Below, one piece after another: positions 1 to 9,424 of a DNA stretch of 64,000 nt. A program made the translations under genes and the position numbers. The number at the start of each line of letters is the position of its first letter. Position 1 is the stretch's first letter. Under the pieces are notes generated by a model. The model saw only the letters and a program-made list of their open reading frames with translations, was not told where the DNA came from and did no database searches. Source of the DNA: JBPESP01 sp051710585 (GTDB lineage: Bacteria; Pseudomonadota; Gammaproteobacteria; Enterobacterales; Enterobacteriaceae); contig JBPESP010000005.1 in NCBI GenBank assembly GCA_051710585.1, positions 62,001-126,000 of the forward strand. Reading direction: 5' to 3'.

Positions 1-349
1 CCATACCGGAATAACGCGCCAGAACTAAACCAGAAAATGGCGGATAAACTTATAGCTTCAGCAATAATACGGTTTTGACATAACGCTCGAACACCCTAAA
101 GAATACTTATTATGCGGAGAAACGTTCAAAAAGACTTCCAAAGCACTGAAGATGGCGCTGTTATCTTTCCTAGAATAAAAGTTTGCATCATCAGATTGAC
201 TTTTATCAATAGTAAATCGCTATAATACAGTGTTTTTCCTGCAGCTCCATATATATTCTTTTACCTATCAGACATTGCAACTGAGCATGGACAGTGTTTA
301 ACCATCGTAGATATTTAGTGATTTTACTAAAAAGTTTTGGTAATAAAAA
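1..349. other. Region upstream of serC, no gene recognised
   Basis: I see no supported gene here. The frames are short and broken, and the sequence becomes AT-rich towards serC. A serC promoter presumably lies here, but I could not pick one out with confidence. Confidence 0.5.
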
Positions 350-1438
350 ATGAATCAAGTGTTTAATTTTAGCTCCGGGCCGGCAATGCTGCCATCTGCA
401 GTCTTGCGCAAAGCAGAGCAGGAATTGTGTAATTGGCATGGCCTTGGCAAATCAGTCATGGAAATAAGCCATCGCAGCAAAGAGTTTCTCGAAGTTACGC
501 AATTCTCTGAAAAAGATTTACGCGAGCTGTTAGCAATCCCCGAAAATTATAAGGTCCTATTTTGCCATGGCGGCGCACGTGCGCAATTTGCCGCAGTACC
601 GATGAACCTGTTAGGAGAGGCTACTCAAGCTGATTATATTGATAGCGGCTATTGGGCTCACAGCGCCATAAAAGAAGCGCAAAAATATTGCAACCCACAA
701 GTGATTAATGTCATCACTGAAATTAACGGTTTACGTGCAATTAAACCAATGCGTAATTGGATGCTATCGGCTGATAGCCCCTATGTACACTATTGCCCAA
801 ACGAAACTATTGATGGTTTAGCCATCAATGAACTGCCAGATTTTGGCGATAAAGTAGTAGTTGTGGCAGATTTCTCCTCCACGATTTTATCACACCCATT
901 AGATGTTAGCCGGTTTGGAGTGATTTACGCCGGTGCGCAGAAAAACATCGGGCCGGCAGGGTTGACGCTGGTTATCGTGCGTGAAGATCTGCTTGGAAAT
1001 GCGAGAAAAGTCTTACCATCCATTCTAAATTATAGCGTACTAGCTGAAAATAATTCCATGTTCAACACACCGCCAACATTCGCCTGGTATTTATCAGGGC
1101 TGGTATTTAAATGGTTGAAAGCTAAAGGCGGATTAGCAGAAATAGATAAATGTAATCAAGCAAAGGCATCTCTATTGTATCGCACCATTGATGAAAGTGA
1201 TTTTTATCACAACAGCGTGGCGCCAGCTAATCGTTCGCGGATGAATGTACCGTTCCATTTGGCAAACAGCAAACTGGATTCACTCTTTTTACGCGAGTCT
1301 TTTGCCACTGGTCTCCATGCATTGAATGGACACCGGGTAATAGGCGGCATGCGCGCATCGCTGTACAATGCTATGCCGCTGAAAGGTGTGCAGGCACTGG
1401 TAGACTTCATGCGCAGCTTTGCCTGTCGCTACGGGTAA
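350..1438 (+). CDS. serC: Phosphoserine aminotransferase SerC
   Basis: PLP-dependent, cytoplasmic transaminase that converts 3-phosphohydroxypyruvate to phosphoserine in serine synthesis and also serves the pyridoxal phosphate pathway. The 362-residue product matches the enterobacterial family length. The N-terminus reads MNQVFNFSSGPAMLP, as in E. coli. The PLP lysine is K198 in AGAQKNIGPAGLT, the same position as in E. coli. The ATG at 350 is chosen by this alignment; the ribosome-binding site in front is weak. aroA follows about 210 bases downstream on the same strand, the standard serC-aroA order. No broken key residue is visible. Confidence 0.97.
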   Translation: MNQVFNFSSGPAMLPSAVLRKAEQELCNWHGLGKSVMEISHRSKEFLEVTQFSEKDLRELLAIPENYKVLFCHGGARAQFAAVPMNLLGEATQADYIDSGYWAHSAIKEAQKYCNPQVINVITEINGLRAIKPMRNWMLSADSPYVHYCPNETIDGLAINELPDFGDKVVVVADFSSTILSHPLDVSRFGVIYAGAQKNIGPAGLTLVIVREDLLGNARKVLPSILNYSVLAENNSMFNTPPTFAWYLSGLVFKWLKAKGGLAEIDKCNQAKASLLYRTIDESDFYHNSVAPANRSRMNVPFHLANSKLDSLFLRESFATGLHALNGHRVIGGMRASLYNAMPLKGVQALVDFMRSFACRYG

Positions 1439-1648
1439 TGCTTTCAGTGCCTTAACCTGCCAGAGGTTACCCACATTATGTTCAGTAAGGTCGTATAGGC
1501 ACGGGAACTGTGACTTAACAACCTCAACTACTGCCATTTAACAACTTTTGGCTGCCGCGTAGCGGCGGCTACACATCCTATTTCTGTTAATAGCAGAACC
1601 GGCCAAGCATTATCCAGGCATTATTCTTTGTTAGAGAAAATATTACAC

Positions 1649-2956
1649 ATGCAGGATTCCCTGACCATTAATCCCATCGCGCGCGTCGATGGTACCCTCA
1701 ACCTACCAGGTTCCAAAAGCCTTTCCAATCGCGCCTTGCTATTAGCGGCGCAAGCTAAGGGCACCACGCGTTTAAGCAATCTACTCGACAGCGATGATAT
1801 TCGCCATATGCTGACGGCCCTCAAACAATTGGGGGTGAATCATCATCTGTCAGCGGATCGCCGCAGCTGTAAAATTGACGGTATTGGCGGACCATTACGC
1901 TCGAATGAAGTGCTCACGCTATTTCTTGGTAACGCCGGCACCGCCATGCGTCCGCTGGCCGCGGCGCTGTGTCTACAGGGACGGGATATTATATTAACCG
2001 GTGATTCACGTATGAAAGAGCGCCCCATCGGACACCTTGTAGACGCCTTGCGCCAAGGCGGCGCGCAAATAGATTACCTTGAACACGAGCATTATCCACC
2101 ACTACGTTTGCGAGGCGGCTATCAAGGCGGCAATATTACTATTGACGGTAGCGTTTCCAGCCAGTTTCTGACTGCACTCTTAATGATGGCACCACTGGCA
2201 CCACGAGACAGCTGCATCCATATCAAAAGCAAACTAGTGTCCCGACCCTATATCGATATAACCATAGCATTGATGAAAAGCTTCGGTATTGAAGTGAGGC
2301 ATAATAATTATCAGGTATTTTATCTTGCTGGCGGCAGCGTATACCAGTCAGCGGGAGAGTATCTAGTGGAAGGGGACGCCTCCAGCGCATCGTATTTTCT
2401 GGCGGCAGCAGCGATCCGCGGCGGTACCGTTCGCGTAACTAGCATCGGCTGTCACAGCGTGCAAGGCGATATCCGTTTCGCAGAGGTACTGGAGAGGATG
2501 GGTGCGACGATTGTCTGGGGTAACGATTATATTGAATGCAGTCGGGCGGCGCTGCACTCTATTGATATGGACATGAATCATATTCCAGACGCGGCGATGA
2601 CCATCGCTACCACTGCGCTATTCACTAGCGGCGGCACCACCACACTACGCAATATTGCCAACTGGCGGATAAAGGAGACTGACCGCTTAATGGCAATGGC
2701 TACCGAGTTACGAAAAGTTGGCGCAACTGTGATCGAAGGGGAAGATTATCTGGCAGTCACGCCACCCGCTAAACTGAACGCTGCCAGAATTAGTACCTAT
2801 AATGACCATCGTATGGCAATGTGCTTTTCGCTGGTGGCATTGTCAGACACCCCCGTAACCATTCTTAACCCGCAATGTACACAGAAAACCTTCTCAGACT
2901 TCTTTGCCCAGCTGGCAGCGTTAAGCACGCCGCTATCGTCATATTTAGCGCCATAA
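1649..2956 (+). CDS. aroA: 3-phosphoshikimate 1-carboxyvinyltransferase (EPSP synthase) AroA
   Basis: Transfers the enolpyruvyl group of PEP to shikimate-3-phosphate, the sixth step towards chorismate and aromatic amino acids. The open frame extends upstream to a TTG at 1628, but the family N-terminus (SLTINPIARVDG) fits the ATG at 1649, with a GAG-containing ribosome site about 13 bases ahead. This gives 435 residues against 427 in E. coli. The substrate motif LPGSKSLSNRALL places K23, S24 and R28 one position after their E. coli counterparts. The second domain carries NDHRMAMCFS. The C-terminus runs a few residues past the E. coli end. Probably co-transcribed with serC. Confidence 0.96.
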   Translation: MQDSLTINPIARVDGTLNLPGSKSLSNRALLLAAQAKGTTRLSNLLDSDDIRHMLTALKQLGVNHHLSADRRSCKIDGIGGPLRSNEVLTLFLGNAGTAMRPLAAALCLQGRDIILTGDSRMKERPIGHLVDALRQGGAQIDYLEHEHYPPLRLRGGYQGGNITIDGSVSSQFLTALLMMAPLAPRDSCIHIKSKLVSRPYIDITIALMKSFGIEVRHNNYQVFYLAGGSVYQSAGEYLVEGDASSASYFLAAAAIRGGTVRVTSIGCHSVQGDIRFAEVLERMGATIVWGNDYIECSRAALHSIDMDMNHIPDAAMTIATTALFTSGGTTTLRNIANWRIKETDRLMAMATELRKVGATVIEGEDYLAVTPPAKLNAARISTYNDHRMAMCFSLVALSDTPVTILNPQCTQKTFSDFFAQLAALSTPLSSYLAP

Positions 2957-3066
2957 TAATGGATAAGAGTAACGTTTAAGCGTAATGCAGGGTATAATGT
3001 GGCGTATTGAAGTTTGAGGACCATCTTCAGTATTTTCACTGTTGTCGTGTTTAAAGGATAAAAAGA

Positions 3067-3750
3067 ATGACGGTTTTAGCTCCAGTAATTACTATAGACG
3101 GACCGAGTGGTGCAGGGAAGGGGACGCTCTGCAAAGCACTAGCAGAAACATTACAGTGGCATTTACTGGATTCCGGTGCGATCTACCGAGTATTGGCACT
3201 GGCCACCTTGTCTCATCAGGTGGCTATCGATAGCGAGGAGGCATTGGTGCCACTAGCTGCCCATCTTGACGTTATTTTCAAGATCAACCAAGGGCAATTG
3301 AACGTAGTGTTAGAAGGGGAAGATGTTAGTCAGGCTATACGTAATGAAAGCATCGGCAATACCGCATCGCAAATTGCCACATTTCCGCGTGTGCGTGAAG
3401 CTCTTCTGCACTGCCAGCGTGCATTTCGCGCTGCGCCGGGTCTAATTACTGATGGCCGGGACATGGGAACCATTGTATTTCCCGATGCGCCGGTAAAAAT
3501 CTTTCTGGACGCGGCAACGGATGAAAGAGCACACCGCCGCATGCGGCAGTTGCAGGAGAGGGGCTTTAGTGTTAACTTTAAGCGCCTTTTATCCGAAATA
3601 AAAGGACGTGACGATCGCGACCGAAATCGCATGCTGGCTCCTATGGTGCCAGCAGCTGATGCGCTGGTGTTAAACTCTACCCGCCTAACTATCGATAAAA
3701 TAATAGCCAAAGTGCTGGCGCATACCAGGCGGATTCTAGCGCTATCGTAA
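3067..3750 (+). CDS. cmk: Cytidylate kinase Cmk
   Basis: Phosphorylates CMP and dCMP with ATP, recycling cytidylates for RNA, DNA and phospholipid synthesis. The product has 227 residues, the same as E. coli. The P-loop GPSGAGKGT lies at residues 12-20. Further family blocks are DGRDMGTIVFPDAPVK and RDDRDRNRM. The ATG has a good AAAGGA ribosome site about 8 bases upstream. The gene lies between aroA and rpsA as in E. coli, but the intervening ycaL of E. coli is absent and only 110 bases separate aroA from cmk. Confidence 0.97.
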   Translation: MTVLAPVITIDGPSGAGKGTLCKALAETLQWHLLDSGAIYRVLALATLSHQVAIDSEEALVPLAAHLDVIFKINQGQLNVVLEGEDVSQAIRNESIGNTASQIATFPRVREALLHCQRAFRAAPGLITDGRDMGTIVFPDAPVKIFLDAATDERAHRRMRQLQERGFSVNFKRLLSEIKGRDDRDRNRMLAPMVPAADALVLNSTRLTIDKIIAKVLAHTRRILALS

Positions 3751-3865
3751 TAGTGTTATATTAACTAAATACCCTGCAGTAGGGAACGACAGCAGCGTGT
3801 ATAACAACCCATCAAGCATACATAACAGATGGATCTTAATCAAAAAAATCTGAAGATTATCAAAT

Positions 3866-5545
3866 ATGACAGAATCTTTTGCTCAACTCTTTGAAGAATC
3901 TCTGAAAGAAATTGAAACCCGTCCAGGCTCCATCGTTCGCGGTACCGTTGTGTCCATCGCGAAAGACGTAGTTCTGGTTGATGCCGGTCTGAAATCTGAA
4001 TCCGCCATTCCCGTCGAACAATTCTACAATGCCCATGGCGAGCTGGAAATTGAAGTAGGCGATCAAGTTGACGTCGCGCTGGATGCAGTTGAAGACGGTT
4101 TTGGCGAAACGCTACTGTCCCGCGAAAAAGCAAAACGGCACGAAGCCTGGCTAATGCTGGAAAAATCGTATAAAGAAGCGGCTAGTGTTGTCGGCATTAT
4201 CAATGGAAAAGTTAAAGGCGGTTTCACCGTTGAAGTAAATGGTATCCGTGCATTCTTGCCAGGCTCTCTTGTTGACGTGCGTCCAGTTCGCGATACCCTA
4301 CATCTGGAAGGCAAAGAGCTTGAGTTTAAAGTGATCAAGCTAGATCAGAAACGCAACAATGTCGTGGTTTCCCGTCGCGCTATTATTGAATCTGAAAACA
4401 GCGCCGAGCGCGATCAGCTACTGGAAAACCTGCAAGAAGGTATGGAATTCAAGGCTATCGTCAAGAACCTAACTGACTATGGCGCCTTCGTTGATCTGGG
4501 CGGCGTTGACGGTCTGCTACACATCACCGATATGGCCTGGAAGCGCGTCAAGCATCCGAGTGAAATTGTGAATGTTGGCGAGGAGATCACTGTTAAAGTA
4601 CTAAAATTTGATCGTGAGCGTACCCGAGTTTCTCTCGGCCTAAAACAACTTGGCGAAGATCCGTGGATCGCTATCGCAAAACGTTATCCAGAAGGTACCC
4701 GTATGATTGGTTGCGTGACAAACTTAACTGACTACGGCTGCTTTGTTGAAATCGAAGAGGGCGTTGAAGGCCTAGTGCACGTTTCTGAAATGGACTGGAC
4801 CAACAAAAATATCCATCCTTCAAAAGTAGTTAACATAAGCGACGTAGTGGAAGTTATGGTGCTAGATATAGATGAAGAACGTCGTCGTATCTCCCTTGGC
4901 CTGAAACAATGCAAAGCCAATCCATGGCAGCAGTTCGCTGAAACCTATAACAAGGGTGACCGCGTTGAAGGTAAAATCAAGTCTATCACCGATTTCGGGA
5001 TCTTTATCGGCCTAGATGGCGGTATCGATGGCTTGGTTCATCTGTCTGATATCTCCTGGAACCTACCCGGTGAAGTAGCGGTACGTAAATACAAGAAGGG
5101 TGATGAAATTGTGGCCGTAGTTCTACAGGTTGACGCAGAGCGCGAACGCATTTCCCTGGGAGTAAAGCAGTTAGCTGAAGATCCATTTAATAACTACCTT
5201 TCTTTGAACAAGAAAGGAGCTATTCTTACCGGTAAAGTTACAGCTGTTGACGCAAAAGGTGCTACAGTTGAATTAGCAGGCGGCGTTGAAGGTTATCTGC
5301 GCACTTTTGAAGGCTCACGTGACCGAATAGAAGAACCTACGCTAGTTTTTAGCGTTGGCGACATAGTAAAAGCAAAATTCACCGGTCTTGATCGTAAAAA
5401 CCGCGTTATAAACCTATCCATTCGTGCTAAAGATGAGATGAACGAGAAAGAAACTATCAGTACCGTGAACAAAAACAAAGAAGCAGGCAACTTCTCCAAC
5501 GCGATGGCTGAAGCTTTTAAAGCAGCGACCAAAAACGAGTCATAA
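3866..5545 (+). CDS. rpsA: 30S ribosomal protein S1
   Basis: Ribosomal protein S1 recruits and unfolds mRNA on the 30S subunit. The product has 559 residues against 557 in E. coli. Six S1 (OB-fold) repeats can be followed, with characteristic blocks such as LTDYGAFVDLGGVDGLLHI, LTDYGCFVEIEEGVEGLVHV and ITDFGIFIGLDGGIDGLVHL. The first two repeats are the ribosome-binding type (RGTVVSIAKDVVLVDAGLKSE). The start MTESFAQLFEESL matches the family exactly. The gene is in its standard place between cmk and ihfB. Its codon use and GC content look better preserved than those of its surroundings. Confidence 0.98.
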   Translation: MTESFAQLFEESLKEIETRPGSIVRGTVVSIAKDVVLVDAGLKSESAIPVEQFYNAHGELEIEVGDQVDVALDAVEDGFGETLLSREKAKRHEAWLMLEKSYKEAASVVGIINGKVKGGFTVEVNGIRAFLPGSLVDVRPVRDTLHLEGKELEFKVIKLDQKRNNVVVSRRAIIESENSAERDQLLENLQEGMEFKAIVKNLTDYGAFVDLGGVDGLLHITDMAWKRVKHPSEIVNVGEEITVKVLKFDRERTRVSLGLKQLGEDPWIAIAKRYPEGTRMIGCVTNLTDYGCFVEIEEGVEGLVHVSEMDWTNKNIHPSKVVNISDVVEVMVLDIDEERRRISLGLKQCKANPWQQFAETYNKGDRVEGKIKSITDFGIFIGLDGGIDGLVHLSDISWNLPGEVAVRKYKKGDEIVAVVLQVDAERERISLGVKQLAEDPFNNYLSLNKKGAILTGKVTAVDAKGATVELAGGVEGYLRTFEGSRDRIEEPTLVFSVGDIVKAKFTGLDRKNRVINLSIRAKDEMNEKETISTVNKNKEAGNFSNAMAEAFKAATKNES

Positions 5546-5553
5546 TTAATAAG

Positions 5554-5581
5554 GGAGCAGAGCGGACGTTAACTCTGCTCC
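5554..5581 (+). terminator. rpsA-ihfB intergenic stem-loop
   Basis: A perfect 9-bp stem (GGAGCAGAG with CTCTGCTCC) encloses a 10-base loop just after the rpsA stop codon. No T-run follows, so an attenuator or RNA-processing hairpin is more likely than a full terminator. The stem sequence and position are seen; the function is inferred. Confidence 0.55.
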
Positions 5582-5645
5582 TAGACAATAGTCAAAGAAA
5601 GTGTTAAGTTACTATTGTAAAGAGTATAGTAGCCTTGGAGAGATC

Positions 5646-5930
5646 GTGACAAAGTCTGAGCTTATTGAAAAACTAGCTAACCAACTAACCCATATCCAAG
5701 CAAAAGTGGTTGAGGATGCCGTGAAGGAGATCCTTGAACACATGATAACGACGCTTTCTACTGGAAAGCGCATCGAAATCCGCGGTTTCGGTATTTTTTC
5801 TCTCCATTACCGTACCAAACGTATCGGCCGTAATCCAAAAACCGGTGATAAAGTGAAACTGGAAGGCAAATATGTTCCGCATTTTAAACCGGGTAAAGAG
5901 TTACGCAATCGTACCAATATCTATGGTTAA
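5646..5930 (+). CDS. ihfB: Integration host factor subunit beta
   Basis: Beta subunit of the DNA-bending heterodimer IHF. The open frame reaches back to 5601, but the family start (V/M)TKSELIEKL corresponds to the GTG at 5646, which has a GGAGA ribosome site at 5637-5641. This gives 94 residues, identical to the E. coli length. The DNA-binding arm is intact (GRNPKTGDKV, YVPHFKPGKELR), as is the RIEIRGFG segment. Located directly downstream of rpsA as in E. coli. The partner ihfA is outside the window. Confidence 0.96.
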   Translation: MTKSELIEKLANQLTHIQAKVVEDAVKEILEHMITTLSTGKRIEIRGFGIFSLHYRTKRIGRNPKTGDKVKLEGKYVPHFKPGKELRNRTNIYG

Positions 5931-6395
5931 CTGCCACGGTTTACAATGACAAATATTGTTGTAAACTATAAATACCGTTACGGTTTTTTTACCTTTGAAC
6001 ATCTATAAGGTTAAGTAAATAATTGATAAGTCAAAGCTAACTATAACTTATAGAAGTTTTAATACCAGTAAAAGTTAAGCCCCTGCCTACCAGCGCAGGG
6101 ATTAAGAGCATGCTATAGTTTATATTACGAACATCATTCGTTGTAGTCTTACGACTTGTTACCTATTAAGATTTGCCGGGCTATAAGAATAGAGGGCAAA
6201 GCTTATAATAAATTATCTAATTATTCAAAATTGAATAAAAATATTTAAACAAGTAGCATAATAATAGCCTAATTTAGCATATATTTAATAAATATAAAAA
6301 GTATTTAAACTATCTTTAAATCTACTTACACTACAGTTATTCAAGTCCAAAAATAATTATAAACCCCTACAGCCGGCTAAATTGTATTCTATTAC
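5931..6395. other. Gene-free interval ihfB-hspQ
   Basis: No gene recognised. A small stem (CCCTGC with GCAGGG, 6081-6100) could be a degraded ihfB terminator. The part from about 6200 to 6350 is almost pure AT. In E. coli ycaI, msbA and lpxK follow ihfB; I found no trace of them here. Confidence 0.5.
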
Positions 6396-6423
6396 CTTGA
6401 ATTCCTCAAGGATCCCCCCATGT
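6396..6423 (+). promoter_or_regulatory. Sigma-32 (heat-shock) promoter of hspQ
   Basis: A -35 box CTTGAA (6396-6401) and a -10 box CCCCATGT (6416-6423) lie 14 bases apart and match the sigma-32 consensus. The hspQ ATG follows 35 bases downstream. E. coli hspQ is heat-inducible, so the assignment agrees with known regulation. The promoter stands out from the AT-rich DNA around it. Confidence 0.8.
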
Positions 6424-6457
6424 TAAGTGTAAGGGATACTTTCATTGTGGAAATATT

Positions 6458-6775
6458 ATGATTGCCAGTAAATTTGGTATAGGGCAGCAAGTCCGACATA
6501 AACTACTAGGGTACCTAGGGGTTGTTATTGACGTGGATCCGGAATACTCCTTAGAGAAACCTTTACTGGACGATATCGCAGCTGATGATAACTTACGTAC
6601 GGCGCCGTGGTATCACGTGGTCATGGAAAATGAAGAGGGAAAGCCGGTGCATACCTATCTTGCAGAGGCACAACTTGGTTACGAATCTTTCCCCGTTCAT
6701 CCCGAACAGCCGACGCTAGATGAGTTGGCTGAATCCATTCAATTACAGCTTCAAGCGCCGCGTCTGAGAAATTAA
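6458..6775 (+). CDS. hspQ: Heat-shock protein HspQ
   Basis: Small hemimethylated-DNA-binding/YccV-type protein that in enterobacteria influences DnaA levels and acts as a specificity enhancer of the Lon protease. It has 105 residues, the family length, with N-terminus MIASKFGIGQQVRH and C-terminus LQAPRLRN both conserved. A GGAAA ribosome site sits 7 bases before the ATG. A sigma-32-type promoter lies upstream and a strong hairpin downstream, so it is probably a monocistronic heat-shock unit. Its ancestral neighbour yccU is decayed on the opposite strand. Confidence 0.95.
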   Translation: MIASKFGIGQQVRHKLLGYLGVVIDVDPEYSLEKPLLDDIAADDNLRTAPWYHVVMENEEGKPVHTYLAEAQLGYESFPVHPEQPTLDELAESIQLQLQAPRLRN

Positions 6776-6803
6776 CCGACATAACTTGGCAATTTGGGAA
6801 CCT

Positions 6804-6833
6804 ATTCTGCCTTACTAACTAGTGAGGCAGAAT
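6804..6833 (+). terminator. Terminator hairpin of hspQ
   Basis: A 13-bp stem with one G-T wobble (core ATTCTGCCT with AGGCAGAAT) and a 4-base loop lies 28 bases after the hspQ stop, followed by TATTTGT. Likely an intrinsic terminator. Confidence 0.7.
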
Positions 6834-6934
6834 TATTTGTATGATAAGAATAGCTAGGGAGTACTACAATTATCTTTGAGACTAATAAATCAGCCTTAAG
6901 CTTCCGATGATAGCAAAATTCAACGATTCATTAG

Positions 6935-7100
6935 CACTTTCATATCATATTTTTTGCTAGCGCCGTCCCTGTTTATTGACAATGCTTAATTCCAGCCATA
7001 GCACATCGGCATCAATAACAATCATTTTCTTCGTTAGATCATACCTAGTTTCAGCACATCGAAAATATCCAACATATTTATTTTAATGGGAATCTCTGTT
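6935..7100 (-). pseudogene. yccU: Decayed yccU (CoA-binding protein)
   Basis: Minus-strand translation gives INMLDIFDVLKLGMI followed by a stop, then in another frame IVIDADVLWLELSIVNKQG. These parallel E. coli YccU VDMVDVFRNSEAAWG and IAIGAKTLWMQLGVINEQA. The strand and position next to hspQ agree with E. coli order, where yccU is divergent from hspQ. The coordinates mark the recognisable part only. Not functional, given the stops and frameshift. Confidence 0.65.
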
Positions 7101-8159
7101 AAATAGCCGCAAATAATCTACTTTAAAATGATTTCCCTCTGCCAGAATTGAATTCACCAGAAAGAACCCCCCAAATAGAACCCATACTGCCTTTTCGGGC
7201 AGCAAATAAGTATAAGGTCGTTCCTAGACTCTGACCGTACCATATTACTATCTCTCACGAGCGGAATACTCTTCAGGGTTCTAAAAGTGTTATTGATCTT
7301 CGTGTCTATCCATGATGGTTCTATACGTAAAAATTATTTAAAATTACTACAATCTGATAAAAACTTTTTCTAAAAAAGAAAAAAATATTAAACTTACAAT
7401 AAGTTTAACTAAATTAAAGATATTAAGATTGGCATGTAGATATAGTAAATAATTTTACTTACTTTCTAATAACATGAAAAACAAATATTTCGTCCTCAAT
7501 AGTTATAGTATTGAGGGATCTTGACCGATTTTTCATAATAGCAGCAATCCTATTATTGCCTAAAAATTTAACCATTAATCCTCAATGCTAAAACCCTAGA
7601 ACCTCATAGAAGTGAGGCTCTAGAAGATAAATAGAGCGAGATTATCCTAGTTTCTTACCCCCGTTTTAACCTCCCGTCATACGGTAAAAGCACTAAAACG
7701 TTGCACTGTATAGTAAACTTCATCGACATCATCATCGATTTTAAGCCCCCCCCAGCAAAGCTGTACTAACTTAAATTTATACTACCACACACCATCAATA
7801 ACGCAAAAAATATTTGTTTTTGCGTTATTGATGGCTCTTCAAGATTTAAAATAAAAAAACTGCTACCGCTCAGCCTTAGTTAACTTGAAATAGATAAAAA
7901 ACGACTTTATTACCCTTGCCGGGGTAATAACAATTGCTCTCATGCTCCTACTACGACGTTAACGATATCCAAATCCTTAAATCTGCCGTAAATTCTACAC
8001 CACTCTTACTGTTTATACCAATGGACAAACGAAATAAAAATTATACTTCTAATTCTTACAGGCTGATATAACTAACTCAGGAGTAGTTTCTTATTTTTGT
8101 CCACCAGCAAATCTCAGTCCTCTCGCTAGAGAGGAAATTAATAGCACACGCTTTTACCG
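7101..8159. other. Gene-free decayed DNA between hspQ and the first IS relic
   Basis: No gene recognised. E. coli order predicts remains of yccT, mgsA and helD here, but I could not read them. The interval holds an 18-bp perfect inverted repeat (7792-7834, listed separately), a run of 8 C (7746-7753) and a CCTCTC/GAGAGG hairpin (8118-8135). Confidence 0.5.
7792..7834. repeat. Perfect 18-bp inverted repeat, 7-base loop
   Basis: Arms 7792-7809 and 7817-7834 are perfectly complementary (CCATCAATAACGCAAAAA and its reverse complement). The 3' side lacks a clean T-run, and no intact gene ends here, so this is not an ordinary terminator of a living gene. Confidence 0.8.
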
Positions 8160-8390
8160 TCCCTTTATACCATTTCAGTACTTTGATAGTAAATTAACCC
8201 TCATAAAAATAAGCTAACCTACTGATTTCTTTACGAACAAATCAAGAAAAAACCGTATGCCCAGCGTTTTTATATAGATACATGTCACATTGCAGCGTTA
8301 TACCTGGTATGGCTCCATTACCTCAAACTAACGTTCAAGGTAATTCATACATTCATAGCTTGTATTTCTTGCGCGGCAATGCAATATTAA
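8160..8390 (-). mobile_element. IS3-family transposase (orfB) relic, copy 1
   Basis: Minus-strand translation reads LER(stop)FEVMEPYQV(stop)RCNVTCIYI and then FFLDLFVKKSVG. These line up with the integrase-core stretch of IS3-family OrfB (pattern LERQFAVTxPNQVWxxDVTYIW, then VVLDLFARKxVGW). The same segment is better preserved in copy 2 at 25.5-26.0 kb. The conserved tryptophans and aspartates are partly lost, so the element is inactive. No terminal inverted repeats or target duplication were recognised. Confidence 0.65.
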
Positions 8391-9424
8391 TCGACAGTTA
8401 GTTGGATAGAATTGTCTTTAAATTAAAGATTAAAATTTATTATTGTCATTAGTTTACCCGTGTTTTTCTGAAGTAAACATATACCTCTCTGTTAAAGTGG
8501 ATAAATTCAGTGTATCGCCAAAGTATAGGCTTTTAAAAAAATATTAAAATCTGCATCTTTTAGTAGAAAAGATGCAGCACAAAACAATACTAAATGTTAC
8601 AATATCCTCCTCTTCCTCAGAGGAGGATTCCCTCTAGAAATTTCTTAAATTATTAAAAAACAACCGCCAACAATATTACTAAAAAAACGATCACAAACAA
8701 CAATATTGAAGTTATAAGAAATAAAAATTTTAAACTGATCTCATTTATAGGTATACCGTGATTTTACTAAAAAAATCCTTATCAGAAATTAGCGCAATAT
8801 CTCTTATCATATACATCTCTAGAGATGATTAGCATAATTTTATTCTAAGTTCAGCTAAAGCGGCTTTTTTTATTTTCTACAGTCCGCGCTACAACCAATT
8901 AATTGGCATTCGAAATAACGACACCTGTTGCGACACATTCTAGATCTCCAGAGTCGTATATTATACCTCACAAAATTCTGAATATACCTTTGGCGCGGAT
9001 GGTTAAAATAGACCATATGGCGACGGCATCGGCGCATTTAATAGGCGCTTTAAAATACATTCCTAGCAGAAATGTAGACGGCATTCAAGGGTTTTGTTGA
9101 TGATCTGATTGTGCTATAAATAAGTAGCATTGTGAGATAAATCCTTATTTTGTGATAATTCATTCATTAGCTTCATTAAGTTTTTTACAACATTATCACT
9201 AACATCCAGATTAAGGTTGATGACTATCCGTGTTTCTCTATAACACCTTTGTTTTTTGCTATCCAGTTAATTTAAGAATTTTAGTACGAAGTACAAGCTA
9301 TAGGAAATAAATACATCAAATAATTCCTACAATAGTCTTCTATATCAGAGAGCTGGCGTAGAAGAGGAAAATCTTAGCCACGTGTATATATAGTCTGCAA
9401 GGGCATTCTTGCATCCTGTGCTAA
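8391..9424. other. Decayed DNA with an unidentified open stretch
   Basis: No intact gene. From 8903 to 9100 both strands are nearly free of stops and the GC content is higher than around it; the plus-strand frame includes IPLARMVKIDHMATASAHLI. I do not recognise the protein, and it is probably a younger relic than its surroundings. On the minus strand, 9112-9259 reads INLNLDVSDNVVKNLMKLMN, also unrecognised. A 10-bp hairpin (8604-8628) is present. E. coli order predicts sulA and ompA here; I saw no trace. Confidence 0.4.

Noticed and set aside
206..439. Minus-strand 77-codon ORF over the serC start
   Set aside because: It overlaps the conserved serC gene on the other strand and has no recognisable similarity; a shadow frame.
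8903..9100. 65-codon plus-strand ORF as a real gene
   Set aside because: No ATG start (TTG), no ribosome site, no recognised family; the opposite strand is nearly as open. Kept only as a possible relic.
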